This document shows positions 37,001 through 52,000 of a stretch of DNA of 60,000 nucleotides, piece by piece (positions within the stretch are counted from its first letter, which is position 1; every line of letters begins with the position of its first letter). This stretch comes from Liolophura sinensis (taxonomy: Eukaryota; Mollusca; Polyplacophora; Chitonida; Chitonidae): positions 59,720,512-59,780,511 of the forward strand of contig NC_088301.1 of assembly GCF_032854445.1 (NCBI RefSeq), in the 5' to 3' direction. The notes under the pieces are model-generated. The model saw nothing but the letters and a program-made list of their open reading frames with translations, made no database searches and was not told the origin of the DNA. The position numbers and the translations under genes were made by a program.

Positions 37001-40000
37001 AAACTTTATGTTATGTCACAGCCTTTGACCAAAAGGGTATCAGCACCCGCACCCTACAAGACACCACACTCTTAAGATCACAAAGATAATTTTGAAGAGC
37101 CATTCTAGTAATTTGCTCCTTAAAATGGGTGCCCTATCAGATATGCTCACACCAAGCCATTAACTCTAGGTTTAATTCTGCCAGCTCTGCCTAACTGTCC
37201 CCTCTCCGGAGCTGCACAGTGGAGAGGATGGCTGAGGAAACTGATAACACTGGATTTATGGGGGTGACTCTGATAAACTGAGTTACTAATTGCATCAGCT
37301 TAGCCTGCAGTACACATGGCATGCTCAGTTGCACATTCCTGGTGCAGCTCTACATGGTTTGTGTTGATATGATATGCAATTATGGTGGTGTGCAAAGTGC
37401 TGCGTGCTACTCAGTTTTTTTATTGGCTTGTTCTCTCAGGTGTCGCTTAATTTATTAGTGAAATTTGTTCAGTGGCGTGAAAAAACACCCACTTGTTGTT
37501 TTCCAAGGGCTTTGTTACTCGTAACTACATTAGGTTACTCACCCTGTGTATATACAACTGCGACTGTTGTAAGAAATGTGCTTAGGACCAAATCATATTG
37601 AGTTTGAAAGTTTTGAGTAAAGGCACATGTTTCTTAGTGGAATTTGATTTAGGTTACTCACTTGTAGTGCCCGACGATTCTAGGAGCCAAGTCAAAATCA
37701 GGATCATCGTAGTATAAATCTTCATGAAAAAGTTCTCTGAAAAGGGGCCTCAACCAGTCAGACTTTCAGCCAACATGATTGGGCTGAGCTAATCCTGTTG
37801 GTGGTTTGGCATTTTCGTAACATTACCTGAACAAGGATTACCACAACCAGCTGCCTGTCCATGTTAATACAGGGTAGTATGTATCCCGTCCAGGGACCTG
37901 TTTCACAAAGTGCACATAATTTTACGTGCACTTAACTTCAATGGCAACCAGTACTGTAGTTATTACATTGCCAGGAGGACGTAGCGCTATGTGTGCTTTG
38001 TGAAAAGAGTCCCATTCTTGACAGCAGTTTAGGTAGATCAGAGTTAAGTATGCTGGATTACCTTGCATGTTGAGCTGCCTGCTAAACCCTTCAGTGGGTG
38101 ATCCAATTTAGCAGACACTTTGTGGTCTTGTCCTGGTCATTCTGTTAAATTGGCGGCAGTGACATCTTTAGAAAAGTACTGTTTACTAAATCCTTCTTTT
38201 CCATCTGTCCTATTGGTCTGTCTGTCTGTATTTATGAAGGTGATTTTTAATTATAAGTGTCTTGTTTTCTTCGTCTTTTTTTTTTATTATTGGCATGGAA
38301 GTATTCTCATATGGGTTGGCACCGTTTGTCTGTTGTTCCCGTCATATGCTTGTAATTACTTTCTCTTGAACGCTAGTTGCGATCATGTATATTATATTTT
38401 GTGACAGTTTGTAAATATTATATTTCATCAACCCTGATAGAAATTTGGGGATAGCCCAAATACTTTATTAAAGTGAACATAAAATCTGCCACTATGTATA
38501 CATGGAAAAATGATATAGGACACAGAAAAATGTGTACAAAATTCCATAAAGTTTCCAGAAAGCCGAGAAGATGAAGTTCAGAATTGGGGATATGGCACTT
38601 ACGAGAAATTAACTGCAAGTAGCCATGTTGTAGAAGTCCTTATGAACTTGGCCAATCACTAGCACTGAAAGCGTGACATGATAATTAGCCATCGATTGTC
38701 AGCGTGTGATTTCCTATAGTGGACAGACAGATATCGATGCAATAAAACCGGATTTTGCAGTTAGCTTAAGTGTTAAACTGATGCATTTTGAACCAAACAT
38801 TTATGAACAGGGAACTGAGAACAGCTGCCTGCGTCACAGTGAATATGTGTTGGGCAGTACACTGCAGTAACTTGTCAGGGTAAGAAAATCGCCTCAGAAG
38901 AATCATTGCTTGAAGAAAAATATTGTGGTGTTGCATTATTTTTCCTTAGCAAAGTCAGATTTATTATGAAAATATGTTCCTAAATCTGCCTGAAAGAGTT
39001 TGTTCAGAAGGTCTTGTTGTGTTTGGTAAATTCCCTGATGTGGGTACAGCTAGCTAGGCCTCATGCAGGTCGAAGACAAGGCCAAATAGGACCACTAAAA
39101 GATTGTTTGTCCTGAGCCTCAATTATCTGGTAAATTATTGAAGTACTGTTGATTTGCCTTTAGTCATGTTTATGCAACTTATGTCACAAGCACACATAGA
39201 CATTGAGAAACTAGAGCTCTAACCATATTTAAGCAATTGTCACCAAACTTTCATCTCATGTGCACTTATAGTCATGTAGAAGATCTTGCCCTTGACATAT
39301 ATTACCATGAAGGGCCTGTGCCTCTATTTCCTTGTAAAATATACCTTAGAAAGTATACTGTTTCCTGTGGCCAAATGGTATATAGTGCCTTCCATTCATC
39401 TACCTTCATGTAGGTTGTTGCTTGCAAATTAAAATCTCTCAGCCCCAGAATGTGCTTTTCGATGACAAGGGATGCTAACACAATCTCAATTTATAATGTA
39501 AACTCCTTGTTGGATTATTGTTAAAACGTGAACATTCAACCAAATAACACACTCATGCATATACATGTATAAACGGTAAGACTCCAACTGTTGTGACCGG
39601 CCCTGATTGGGGTCACTAGATCCAAGGTCAACCCTTGGTGGGGTCACACCTAAGAACTTAAAATATGACGTTGCAGCTTCCTAACTTGGCTTTCAGCATT
39701 AAGGGGATTGTACAACAACTGGTTGACCAGTATCAGCATGTCTTGGGTGGTGCGGCTTACTCCACTTAAAATTGTTATGTACGACGTTAATTCTTAAGCA
39801 CTCACTCACTCCAGCTGTTGCAGTTGACAGTGAAAGACAGTGAAGGTATGCAAGCTGTATTTTTATTTATTTTATTTATTCTGTATATGTCTCTTTGAAA
39901 TCAGTTTATTAATGAGTTATTTTATTTAGAATGGGAAATGCATCGGGCGCCTAAATAAGTCAATTTATAATGGTGTACTCTTTTGTAAGGTCACTGTTTC

Positions 40001-43000
40001 TATATAGACCTATTTATGCTCTTCAATATACATCTAGTTGACAAGCACTAGAGAATGGCAGGTGAGAGTGATGTGCTTAAACAGATTGGAATTGACCTGT
40101 GTATTCGATAGGCCCATTGCAATTGATCTTGATTTCAAATGCAAGTTACTTATCTCATGGTAAAACCCTAGTCAGAATATGTAGTAATAGGGACTCTTAT
40201 CAGTGACTGCCATATTAGCTGCGGCAAATGACCTGTGATTGGACAAAAAAGTAGGGGCTTTTAGTCTTGAGACCCCAACTTCAGAATTTCAAATAATTTT
40301 CTTTCTCCATGTCACTTTTGTCTTTCTCCATGTCTTTCTTGAATGCAGCAATAAATCTGGTGAATTTAGCTCTGCTGGTATGTTTTGATGAAGTTACGTT
40401 TCCTGCCCAGTTTTCTCTGCCTTATTTCCTCTCTATAAATTCTATTGCCAGCTTTCCTCAAATATATTGACAGTCTTAGTGACAGTAATTGGCAAACAGA
40501 GCTCTAGAGTTAAGCACATGGTCTTGCTTGATGTTGGTTGTTATGGCTTCGTTTACCTCCCATCAGTAGGTTATCGTACGTATAGAAATCCATCTGCAAG
40601 TAAAGATTTGTGGCAATGACATGTGGAAAAATTTGTCAGTTACATGCCTGTTACAAGTTCTTTTCTGAAAGCATACCAAAACACATATAGATGAAGCATG
40701 TGGTGGTGCTGTTCTCCTTACAGGTGTCCAGTTTTCTGACAAGTGAGGTACATACAACACAATCAGGACGGTCATTATATGTGAAGATGATGCAGTTAGC
40801 ACAGAAACATTATCAGCTGTCTTCCACCACAGTTACTGGAATACCTATGAAGGTACACAGTGTAATCACTTGCTCTGCATCATTTTATTTATGTCAAAAG
40901 CAACGTTTATGGTGCCACCTGCGATTCTTGTATGGTGATGGAAGATACTAAATAACGTTTATCTTGGACAGTAAGGCAGCTTTGTTTTAGACAAGATGTA
41001 TCAAATTTCAAGCGCATTATCAATATAAATATTAGTAAAGGAGGGTATTCGGTCATTTAGACCGTGGGCATGAAATTGTAGCATTTCTTACATTTGTCTT
41101 TGATAAACATTTTGATTCTAATGATACTCATGACAGGAGGAGCAAAATGCAAGTTCGTCTGCTAATTATGATGTTGAATTGCTGCATCCAGCTGATGTCC
41201 ATGTAGAACTTCTCAAAACAGGTGAGGATAATTACAACAAGTAGGACTGAGATTAATGTTTCATAACACAGTAAAACATTTGATAGGTTAGTTGTTTGAT
41301 TCAAATTTTTTCAAGAGTGTGATTTGCAGTAAATGAATATGAACTAATGCAGACACTTTTTTTGTTTGTAACATATACACTTCTGCAGGATCTTCAGTAA
41401 TTTTCCATTTGTCGTGACTTGGCCAGTTTTTGAAGTAAGACAATGATGCTAGTTTATAAAAACTAAAAAAAACTCTGCTGATTTCCAGTGGTTAGTTAAT
41501 AGGTTTTCTGTGGCAAATGAAGGAGCTAGACTTCAACCTTCTTCCGTCTTTTCTATTGATCTATCAACAGATGTCTGGCACATATTTCTTCAGACACTAT
41601 GGACCAACTCCTTGTTGTTGGATCTCGACCCTGAAGCAGAAATCCGATTTCAGGGGAAAAAATTGGATGAAAAATGTCAGTCTTGGGTTGATCCATGCTG
41701 CTGAGAATTTCACTGGAATTATTTTCTTGGGACATCATTTTCCCCATGCTGTCGAGAAGAAAGGAGCCATCCCTCATGACGGCCATTACTTGATTTGTCT
41801 TTCCGGCTCTTCCCCCTGTTCACTTTCAGCATTCTTAACCTCAACTACCCACTGGAGTAATTGACCACTCTATCATTTTACGACTGAATTTGGGGATTTT
41901 TTCGTTTTGAATGCATATATTTTTTACTCCACCACCACACTACATAATTACTGATTGGTCCAGTGCTGCCAATTTCTGTTTCTGAATGTCCAATTACCCA
42001 TGTCGACACAGCTAGTAAACACTTCCAAAATGCTATTTATCTCCTGTTTCAAATATACCTGCTGCTGCAGAAGGCATATAAACATGCTGAGGAGTTGAAG
42101 AATCATATTTATTCTTTTATCTTCTCATATTGCATAGATTAACTTGTTTTTGTTCTCAGCCCACCTTGATGGCCTTGTTATCAACTCTAAAGAAGGTTTG
42201 AACATAGAGACAGTGACTTTGAAATGGTGTACCCCCAAATCCAATGTCGCTGGTGAGTAATTCCTTAACCCTGAAGTTTACAGTGGTTCCGCTTCTGGAG
42301 TCTCCAACCACCATACACCCCACCCCACATACTTAGCACCTCCCATTCCTGCCATCATACACCCCACCCCATATACCCAACACCTCCCACTCCTGCCATC
42401 ATAAACCCCACCCCATATACCCAGCATCTCCCACTCCTACCATCATACATCCCACCAGACATACCCAGCATCTCCCACTCCTACCATCATACACCACACC
42501 CCACATACCTAGCACCTCCCACTCAAACCACCATACACCCCACCCCACATACCCAGCACCTCCCACTCCTACCATCATACACCCCACCCCACATACCTAG
42601 CACCTCCCACTCCAACCACCATACACCCCACCCCATATACCCAGCATCTTCCACTCCTTCAATCATACACCACACCCCACATACCCATCATTTCCCACTC
42701 CTACCATCATACACAACTCCTCACAAACCCAGCACTTCCCATTCCTACCACTATACACCACACCCCACATACCCAGCACCTTCACTCCTACCATCATACA
42801 CCACACCCCACATACCCATCATCTCCCACTCCAACCACCATACACCCCAACCCACATACCCAGCACCTCCCACTCCTACCATCATACACCACACCCCACA
42901 TACCCAACACCTGCCACTCCTACCTCCATACACCACACCTCACATACCCAGCATCTCCCACTCCTTCCATCATGCACCCCTCCCCACATACCCAGCATCT

Positions 43001-46000
43001 CCCACTCCTACCATCATACACCACACCCCACATACCCAACACCTGCCACTCCTACCACCATACACCACACCTCACATACCCAGCATCTCAAACTCCTCTC
43101 ATCATGCACCCCTCCCCACATTCCCAGCATCTCCCACTCCTACCATCATACACCACACCCCACATACGATCTCCAACTCCTACCATCATACACCACAACC
43201 TACATACTCCTACCATCACACACCACACCCACATACCTAGCACTTCCTACTCCTACCACCATACACCCCACCCCATACCCAGCATCTCCCACTCCTACTA
43301 CCATACACCCCACCCCACACTCCCAGCACCTGCCACTCCAACCACCATACACCACACCCCCCATACGCATCACCTCCCATCCGTACCATCACACACCACA
43401 CCCACATACCCAGCACCTCCCACTTCTACCATCATTCACCACACCTCACATACCCAGCATCTCCAACTCCTGCCATCATGCATCCCTCCCCACGTACCTA
43501 GCCCCTCCCACTCCTTCCATTATTCACCACACCTCACATAACCAGCATCTCCCACTCCCACCACCATACACCATACCCCACATACTCAACACCTGCCACT
43601 CCTGCCACCATACACCTCACCCCCCATACGCAGCACCTCCCATCCGTACCATCATACACCACACCCCACATACCGAGCACCTCCCACTCCTACCATCATA
43701 CACCACACCCCACATACCCAGCACCTTCCACTCCTACCACCATACACCCCACCCCATACCCAGCATCTTCTACTCCTACCATCATACACCACACCTCACA
43801 TACCTAGCACCTCCCACTCCTGCCATCATACACCCCACGCCACATTCCCAGCATCTCCCACTCCTACCATCATACACCGCACCTCACATACCCAGCATCT
43901 CCCACTCCTGCCATCATGCACCCCACCCCACATACCCAGCACCTCCCACTCCTACCATCATGCACCCCACCCCACATACCCAGCACCTCCCACTCCTACC
44001 ATCATACACCACACCCCACATACCCAACACCTGCCACTCCTACCTCCATACACCACACCTCACATACCCAGCATCTCCCACTCCTTCCATCATACACCAC
44101 ACCCCACATACCATCTCCAACTCCAACCACCATACACCCCAACCCACATACCCAGCACCTCCCACTCCTACCATCATACACCACACCTCACATACCCAAC
44201 ACCTGCCACTCCTACCATCATGCACCCCACCCCACATACCCAGCACCTCCCACTCCTACCATCATGCACCCCACCCCACATACCCAGCACCTCCCACTCC
44301 TACCATCATACACCACACCCCACATACCCATCACCTCCTACTCCTGCCACCATACACCACACCTCACATACCCAGCATCTCCCACTCCTACCATCATGCA
44401 CCCCACCCCACATACCCAGCACCTCCCACTCCTACCATCATACACTACACCCCACATACCCATCACCTCCTACTCCTGCCACCATACACCACACCTCACA
44501 TACCCAGCATCTCCCACTCCTACCATCATGCACCACACCCTACATACCCAGCACCTCCCACTTCTACCACCATACACCCCACCCCACATACCCAGCACCT
44601 CCCACTCCTACCACCATACACCACACCCACACATACCCAGCAACTCCAACTCGTACCATCATACACCACACTCTACATACCCAGCACCGCCCACTCCTAC
44701 CACTATACGCCCTCACCCCACATACCCAGCACCTCCCACTCCTACCACCATACACCACACCCTCACATACCCAGCACCTCCAACTCGTACCATCATACAC
44801 CACACCCTACATACCCAACACCTCCCACTCCTACCATCATACACCACACCCCACAAACCTATGACTTCCCACTCCTGCCATCATACACCACACCCCACTT
44901 ATTCCTATCATCATTCACCACACCCCACATACCTATGACTTCCCACTCCTACCATCATACACCACACCCCACAAACCTATGACTTCCCACTCCTGCCATC
45001 ATACACCACACCCCACTTATTCCTATCATCATTCACCACACCCCACATACCTATGACTTCCCACTCCTACCATCATACACCACACCCCACAAACCTATGA
45101 CTTCCCACTCTTGCCATCATACACCACACCCCACAAACCTATGACTTCCCACTCTTGCCATCATACACCACACCCCACAAACCTATGACTTCCCACTCTT
45201 GCCATCATACACCACACCCCACAAACCTATGACTTCCCACTCTTGCCATCATACACCACACCCCACAAACCTATGACTTCCCACTCTTGCCATCATACAC
45301 CACACCCCACAAACCTATGACTTCCCACTCTTGCCATCATACACCACACCCCACAAACCTATGACTTCCCACTCCTGCCATCATACACCACACCCCACTT
45401 ATTCCTATCATCATTCACCACACCCCACATACCTAACACCTCCCACTCCTACCACCATTTATCACACCCTACATATCTAACACCTCCTACTCCCTTTAAC
45501 ACCTCCTACTCCTTTTAACACATTCCTGTCACCACCTCACACCTAACCACTTAATCATAGAGTCACTGAGTCAAAGTGAATTTTGTCAAGTATTTTAGTA
45601 AATGCGAGATAATAATGAAAATTGATAATGTTGTTGGCCACAGACATTTAAGTTGGAAAGGCCTTAATGTCACAGCTTTCTGTTCAAGATGCTTTACTAT
45701 GTATAATTACCTGAGCAGGATAGAGAAAACATTTTTCAAAGGCCAAAGATTTTTAAGGTAGTCTCATTATTCATAATTGAGGAAAGTATTTTCTGAAATT
45801 TGTAGGAACCAAATTTCCCTTTAATAGTGAAGGATAAAATGCTTTACTCTTGTGTTTCTATGGTTACAGAGTTACATCACTGCACTAGTGTGTTCCGAAT
45901 CACGCCTGTGGATGTCAATAGTCGCCCTTCATCGTGTCTGACTAATTTTCTCTTAGGGGGTAAGTTGGCAAAAAAGACTTGATTTGTGCATCAATTTTCA

Positions 46001-49000
46001 GTGTGCATTCATCATTACAGAAATGGTTTTGACGGATATCTTGCCGATGGAATGTTTTATTGCTGTGAAAAGAAGATGCATGGGTTTCAGTGAAATTAGT
46101 TTCCCTCTTGTTTGATAATATGTGATGTATTACATTTTCCCTCTCAGATCACGCCTCGAAGCTCTGTTTTTGCCGACCACTTCATTGTATTTTCTCAACT
46201 CTGCAGGGAGATCCGTGATGTTGGAGCAGCCAAGGAAAACTGGAACAAAGGTCATCTCGCACATGCTCGCAAGTCATGGCGGGGAAATCTTCATTCATGC
46301 CATTAACACCTGTCGATCAATCTTGGAAGACCCTCCCTCCATCAGTGAAGGATGTGGGGGACGCGTGACAGATTACAGGATTACTGTGAGTGTTTGCCCG
46401 CACATTCCTGACAGCAACATTACCTGATATCCACAGCCATATTACATCATCATTTAATGCAAATAAATATTCTATCCTTTTGATATGTTTCTTATGCAGG
46501 TCAGCTGGAATATCTGATTTTGATTTTACAGAGTTAGCTTGTACCCAGTAATTATTTAAGGTGTCATAATTGTTTCCAAATGAGTTTTGACAGTAGCCGT
46601 CTGTCTAGCTTGGAATTCCTGATTATCATTCAGAATTCTGCTGACAGAGGAAGTCAGGGATTTGTTTGCATGGATATATTCTCAGAAATTAAGATTGTAC
46701 TTTGGAGTTTTATGCCTTGTTTAATAGCACAACTAGATATTAACATGCAGAGATACGGAGAGTGTTCTTGTTTTACTGTCTATGCTGTAGGCTTTTATAT
46801 GGTTTTCTTTTATAATATGTAATTGCACAAGTCATTTTAAACCACATGAGTAAAGTTATTTGTTTTGTTGTAAAATCATATCTGGTAAATCAAATTCAGG
46901 AAGGTATCTTGTTTGTTGTGTGGTACCAACCAGAGATTAGTTTCAGGTGTCATACCAGCAGAAGATGGCTTTTAGGTGTGACACAATAGGTGATGTTGTC
47001 AAAAGAAGCTGGTCTTAAGGTGTGTTACCAAAAGACGGTGACTCTAATTTTGATACCTGTAGAAGGTTTGCTTTTTTTTTTTTTTTTTGGCGTGAGATAT
47101 CATACGAAGGTGGTCATCAACAGAAGGTGTGTTACCAACAGAAAGTGGTTTCAGTTATGGGTGATATTAAACGAAGGTGGACTTCAGGTGTGTTACCAAA
47201 AGAATGCAGTTTCACTTATGGGTGATATCAAAAGATGGTGGACTTCAGGTGTGTTACCAACATAAAGTGGTTCCTGGTAGTTTACCAATAGAGGGTAGTT
47301 TTTAGGTGTAATATCAAAAGAAGTTGGTTTTAGGTGTGTTAACCATCAGGGGTGATAACCACCAGGTGCTGAGGACCAAAAAAATCAATAAAATCATTGA
47401 CTGTTCTGTCTGTATGAAATACAAATTCGTGGGAGAATTATTGCTAATTTATTGCAATAGTACTAATTCTAGGAGCAGTAGCATATTTGAAGAAGCTGCC
47501 AAACTACAGTTAATGTAGTTCTTTTACAGCATTAAATTCACATATAAAATGTTACCGTACATTTGGATTAAGAAATTATTTTGACATTACAACTGTGTGT
47601 TTTGTAGAATAGGTGTTATGTGCCATCATGAAATGATGCGTTCCAGTTCTCTGTTGTGCTGTATGTACTAATAGTTCATTAGTTTTTAAGTCTTGTGTTT
47701 AGTTTGCCTGATGAGCTTTCAAACTGCAGAATTGGCTGTATATATGCCAAGAGTAAGTTATATACTGAGATATGTAGATGGGACTATGTCTGGCGTAATG
47801 ACAGGATATTGGCCCCAGAGACAGACTTAATTGGGCACTGGAAGATGATATATATGTTAGGAAAATAAATAAGAATGCTGAAATTGGTGGTTCAAATAGA
47901 GGTGTCCAAGTTGCTAATTCTAGTAGTTACAGTCTTGAGATTCATCGGGATTTCCTCGCCTTTATTCTGATGATTTATTTGGATTTACCAATAACCCTGA
48001 AAATCTCCAATGATTAAAATGAACTCTCGCCAGTAAGGTGAAGTCAGTGTTGATTGCCTCAGAAAAGCTGTCAATTTCTTGCATTTCGCTTATCATTTAC
48101 AGCTCTAAAAAGTCGAGTATCTCCTCAGGCTGCCCGGAACAAAGACTAATTTTGATCAGCTTTTTTCGTCTTAGCCAGATTTTTTTAGGGTAAAATTTTG
48201 TGGCATTCATCCAGGTTGTATGAATATTGAAAGCATGTTGACTATACTGTCTCATTTGTAGAGTAATGATGATTTTTTCACCCATACCCATAACTTTTTA
48301 ACATTAAATAGTGCCATTTACTGATAATAAATTTAAATCCATCTGACACATGAAGAGTAAAATTGTCTTGTAGTTATGAAAACATGTAAAGTTTATGCCA
48401 GCCTTAATGTGAATAATAGGATTAATATGCTTTTTTCTCAGGATTTTGGTGAATTTATGAAAGAGAATCGCCTGGCCCCAGTACCAGCTCAGACTATCTT
48501 AGAATCTGCCGAGTTACCCATTGAGAGAGGTAAAACCAAGTTCATATGTACATATCTCACACATTCCAAATAATAGGTTGTAAATAAGAAAACTTTGAGC
48601 ATGTGAATTGTTTTACTTACATTTTGTTAAGTTACATTACTTTTATTTTGATGAACAAAATGAATTGTCATGTGAACAGCCTATTAAATGTTGAAAATAA
48701 GAAATAAAAAAAGGAGGCCACTGCATAATTTTCTTGCGAGACCTGAGTGGATGGGAACACAGATAAAGTGACACAGGCATGAGATTTTGGGTCATTCCCT
48801 GTGATGATTAAACATTTCATTCAGTTTTATTACAGTTAAAGCACATGTACTTCTTTATGTAATGAAAGGCTGTTCATGAAGACAAAAACTTACTTTGTAC
48901 TTCAGACAAACCCTTCAAAGAAACATGCATGATTCAAATCATATTTTTCATTAGAGGAAGATTCTTTGTGAACATAAGATATCTTTTGAAGTTGAATTAC

Positions 49001-52000
49001 AAACATTTTATGCCTTTCTGTGATCATTAAGACTTGTTCTTGCCAAAAATAGAGTTTATGCCGACATTAGGTTGGGCCCAACTTGGATGACGAAAAACAT
49101 GTCAGTGAATAACTGTATGTAGGAATCCATGGGAGCACAACCTACCCAAGAAAGATGGAAACAGCCATTTGTTACCGCTGTTATCTTTATTTATAAGATG
49201 AAGAGATCACGTCTCAGTGTATTTTTCTACTATTCATGTACCTCTACTTTAGTGTACTGAATGGGTATTACCATTATCTATAGTCACTAAGTTAGACAGG
49301 TAAAATGGCCCATCTGTGAACAAAATTTAATTCTAACATGCACATATTAACTTTACAGCCTTGAATCAGTTGGAGAGGAAAACCCGCCATTGGCCGATTG
49401 TCATAGGGGAAACAATCATCTTCAACATGCCAAATGTAAGTGTCACATCTACGTGTTTACCTGTTTTTTTTTTTTGTAGGAGGATTTCAATTTGCTAGAA
49501 AGAAAAATCTTGTGCATGTCACCCTGAAGCTTTATAAGGAGTCAGAGCTTGTATTAGCTATGTTGCATTGTCCATCGTAATATGTCTGGTTTCGTTATAA
49601 CATGGCAACGCATGTTGAGTCTCTTGTCTGATGTCAGTATACCATGGCGACATATGTTGGGTGTCTTGTCTAGTGTCAGTATACCATGGCAACGTATGTT
49701 GAGTCCCTTCTCTGGTGTCAGTATACCATGGCAACATATGTTGAGTCCCTTCTCTGGTGTCAGTATACCATGGCAACGTATGTTGAGTCCCTTCTCTGGT
49801 GTAAGTATACCATGGCAACATATGTTGGGTGTCTTGTCTAGTGTCAGTATACCATGGCAACGTATGTTGAGTCCCTTCTCTGGTGTCAGTATACCATGGC
49901 AACATATGTTGGGTGTCTTGTCTAGTGTCAGTATACCATGGTGACATATGTTGAGTGTCTTGTCTTGTGTCAGTATACCATGGCCACATATGTTGAGTCC
50001 CTTCTCTGGTGTCAGTATACCATGGCAACGTATGTTGGGTGTCTTGTCTAGTGTCAGTATACCATGGCGACATATGTTGAGTCTCATGTCTGGTGTCCCT
50101 ATATCTTGGCGACATGTTATGTCATGTCTGATGTCAGTATAGCTTGGTGTCTTGGCCACATGTTATGTCATGTCTGACGTCAGTATATCTTGGCGACATG
50201 TTATGTCATGCCTGGTGTCACTATATCTTGGTGACATGTTATGTCATGCCTGATGTCTGTATTTCTTAGCGACATGTGAGGTCATGCCTGGTGTCACTAA
50301 ATATTCGCGGCATGTTATGTCATGCCTGATGTCACTATATCTTGGCGACATGTTATGTAATGCCTGGTGTCACTTTATCTTGTAAGGACAAAATGTGTTG
50401 AGTGTCCAGAAAAGCTGCAGAAGACTAAGAGCAACACATCCGTGCTGCTACATAAAGGCACCATCAAAATGGAGCCTTATGATTTGGTGTAGAATGTAGT
50501 AATGAAATTGAAGTAAGGTAAGAAAGACACAGAGCAATTTTGAATGCAAGCCTTGTTTCCTTGCCAGCACTTGGAGCCCTTGCCAACATTGATGGTCAAG
50601 GAGACTCTGGATGACGAGGAGGTTCTGGAGTGTAAGAAGGTGATATATCACATTGTGGGGATGGAGAGCAAGAACGAGGCCCTACCTGTCCCATCCACAG
50701 GCTCCCGGGGAAAGGGGCTCAAGCGGTGAGTCCTCGGTGACAGTTACTTGTGCTGTCGTACGGTCTAATACCACTGTTTGTCTGTCCTACAGATTATGAT
50801 ATTATGATATGTGAAATTTTGTGTTACCCACTGCTTGAACCTGTGCCAAAAAGACATGCAGGAGTCAACAAAATAAAATTTTACCCTTCAGCCGTTATAG
50901 TGTGCTTGAATAAAATAAAGGATATTAGAACTCCTCAGAGATAAATATTTTTTATTTCACATTTTGTTTCTACATTTATTATTATTTCACACCTTCTAAC
51001 AAGTGGTGAAAACCAAATTCTGATTACGAATACCTTGCAAAATGTATACCTTGTGAACCAAAGCAGCCATGTTTTCCTAGTTGTCATATATTAGGGCAAT
51101 TACCTCACTACATGAGGAAGTTGGAGGTTACCTGCTGTAAATACACGTGCCTCTGATAAACGTGTATTTGCCTCCAGATACCATTTGTTTATAAACTGTG
51201 CCCCACTGCTTATGCTTTCCTCTGCCCCACTGCTTGTGCTTTCCTCTGCCCCACTGCTTGTGCACACCTCTGCCCCACTGCTTGTGCACACATCTGCCCA
51301 TCAGCTTGTGCACACCTCTGCCCCACTGCTTGTTCACACATCTGCCCATCTGCTTGTGCACACATCTGCCCCACTGCTTGAGCACAGATCTGCCCCAGTG
51401 CTTGTGCTTTCCTCCGCCCCACTGCTTGTGCACACATCTGCCCATCTGCTTGTGCACACCTCTGCTCCACTGCTTGTGCATGCATCTGCCCCACTGCTTG
51501 TGCACACATCTGTCCATCTGCTTGTGCACACCTCTTCCCCACTGCTTATGCACGTATCCTCCCCACTGCTTGTGCACACATCTGTCCATCTGCTTGTGCA
51601 CATATCTGCCATCTGCTTATGCACACCTCTTCCCCACTGCTTATGCACGTATCCTCCCCACTGTTTGTGCACACCTCTGCCCCACTGCTTGTGCACGTAT
51701 CTGCCCCACTGCTTTTGCACGTATCTGCCCCACTGCTTGTGCATGTATCTGCCCCACTGCTTGTGCACACCTCTGCCCTACTGCTTGTGCATGCATCTGC
51801 CCACCTGCTTGTCCACACCTGTGTCCATGTGGGCAATGTGGATATTAACCGGCCTTAATCATGCCATTGGGGAAGTTCATAAAATATTTAAGCTTGTTTT
51901 ACACCAATTTATGCTTTCATGGCGCATTCTGATTTATAAAATCTAAAAAAATAGGTTGATGTGTTCATATTCTGACTGGAAGCTAGGCAATTCTCTGGGA

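Noticed and set aside
41510-41864. Overlapping frames in intron C-D as an extra exon
   Set aside because: The flanking exons share a split Ala codon and join in frame into a sequence that matches the family, and the frames resemble nothing known.
43916-44982. Two 340-codon open frames rich in His, Pro, Ser and Thr
   Set aside because: They are readings of the 44-bp minisatellite in several phases at once, inside an intron of INTS13. No start context, domain or splice support.
51128-51946. Cys-rich and Gln-rich frames of up to 253 codons
   Set aside because: Again a 24-bp stop-free repeat within intron I-J of INTS13.
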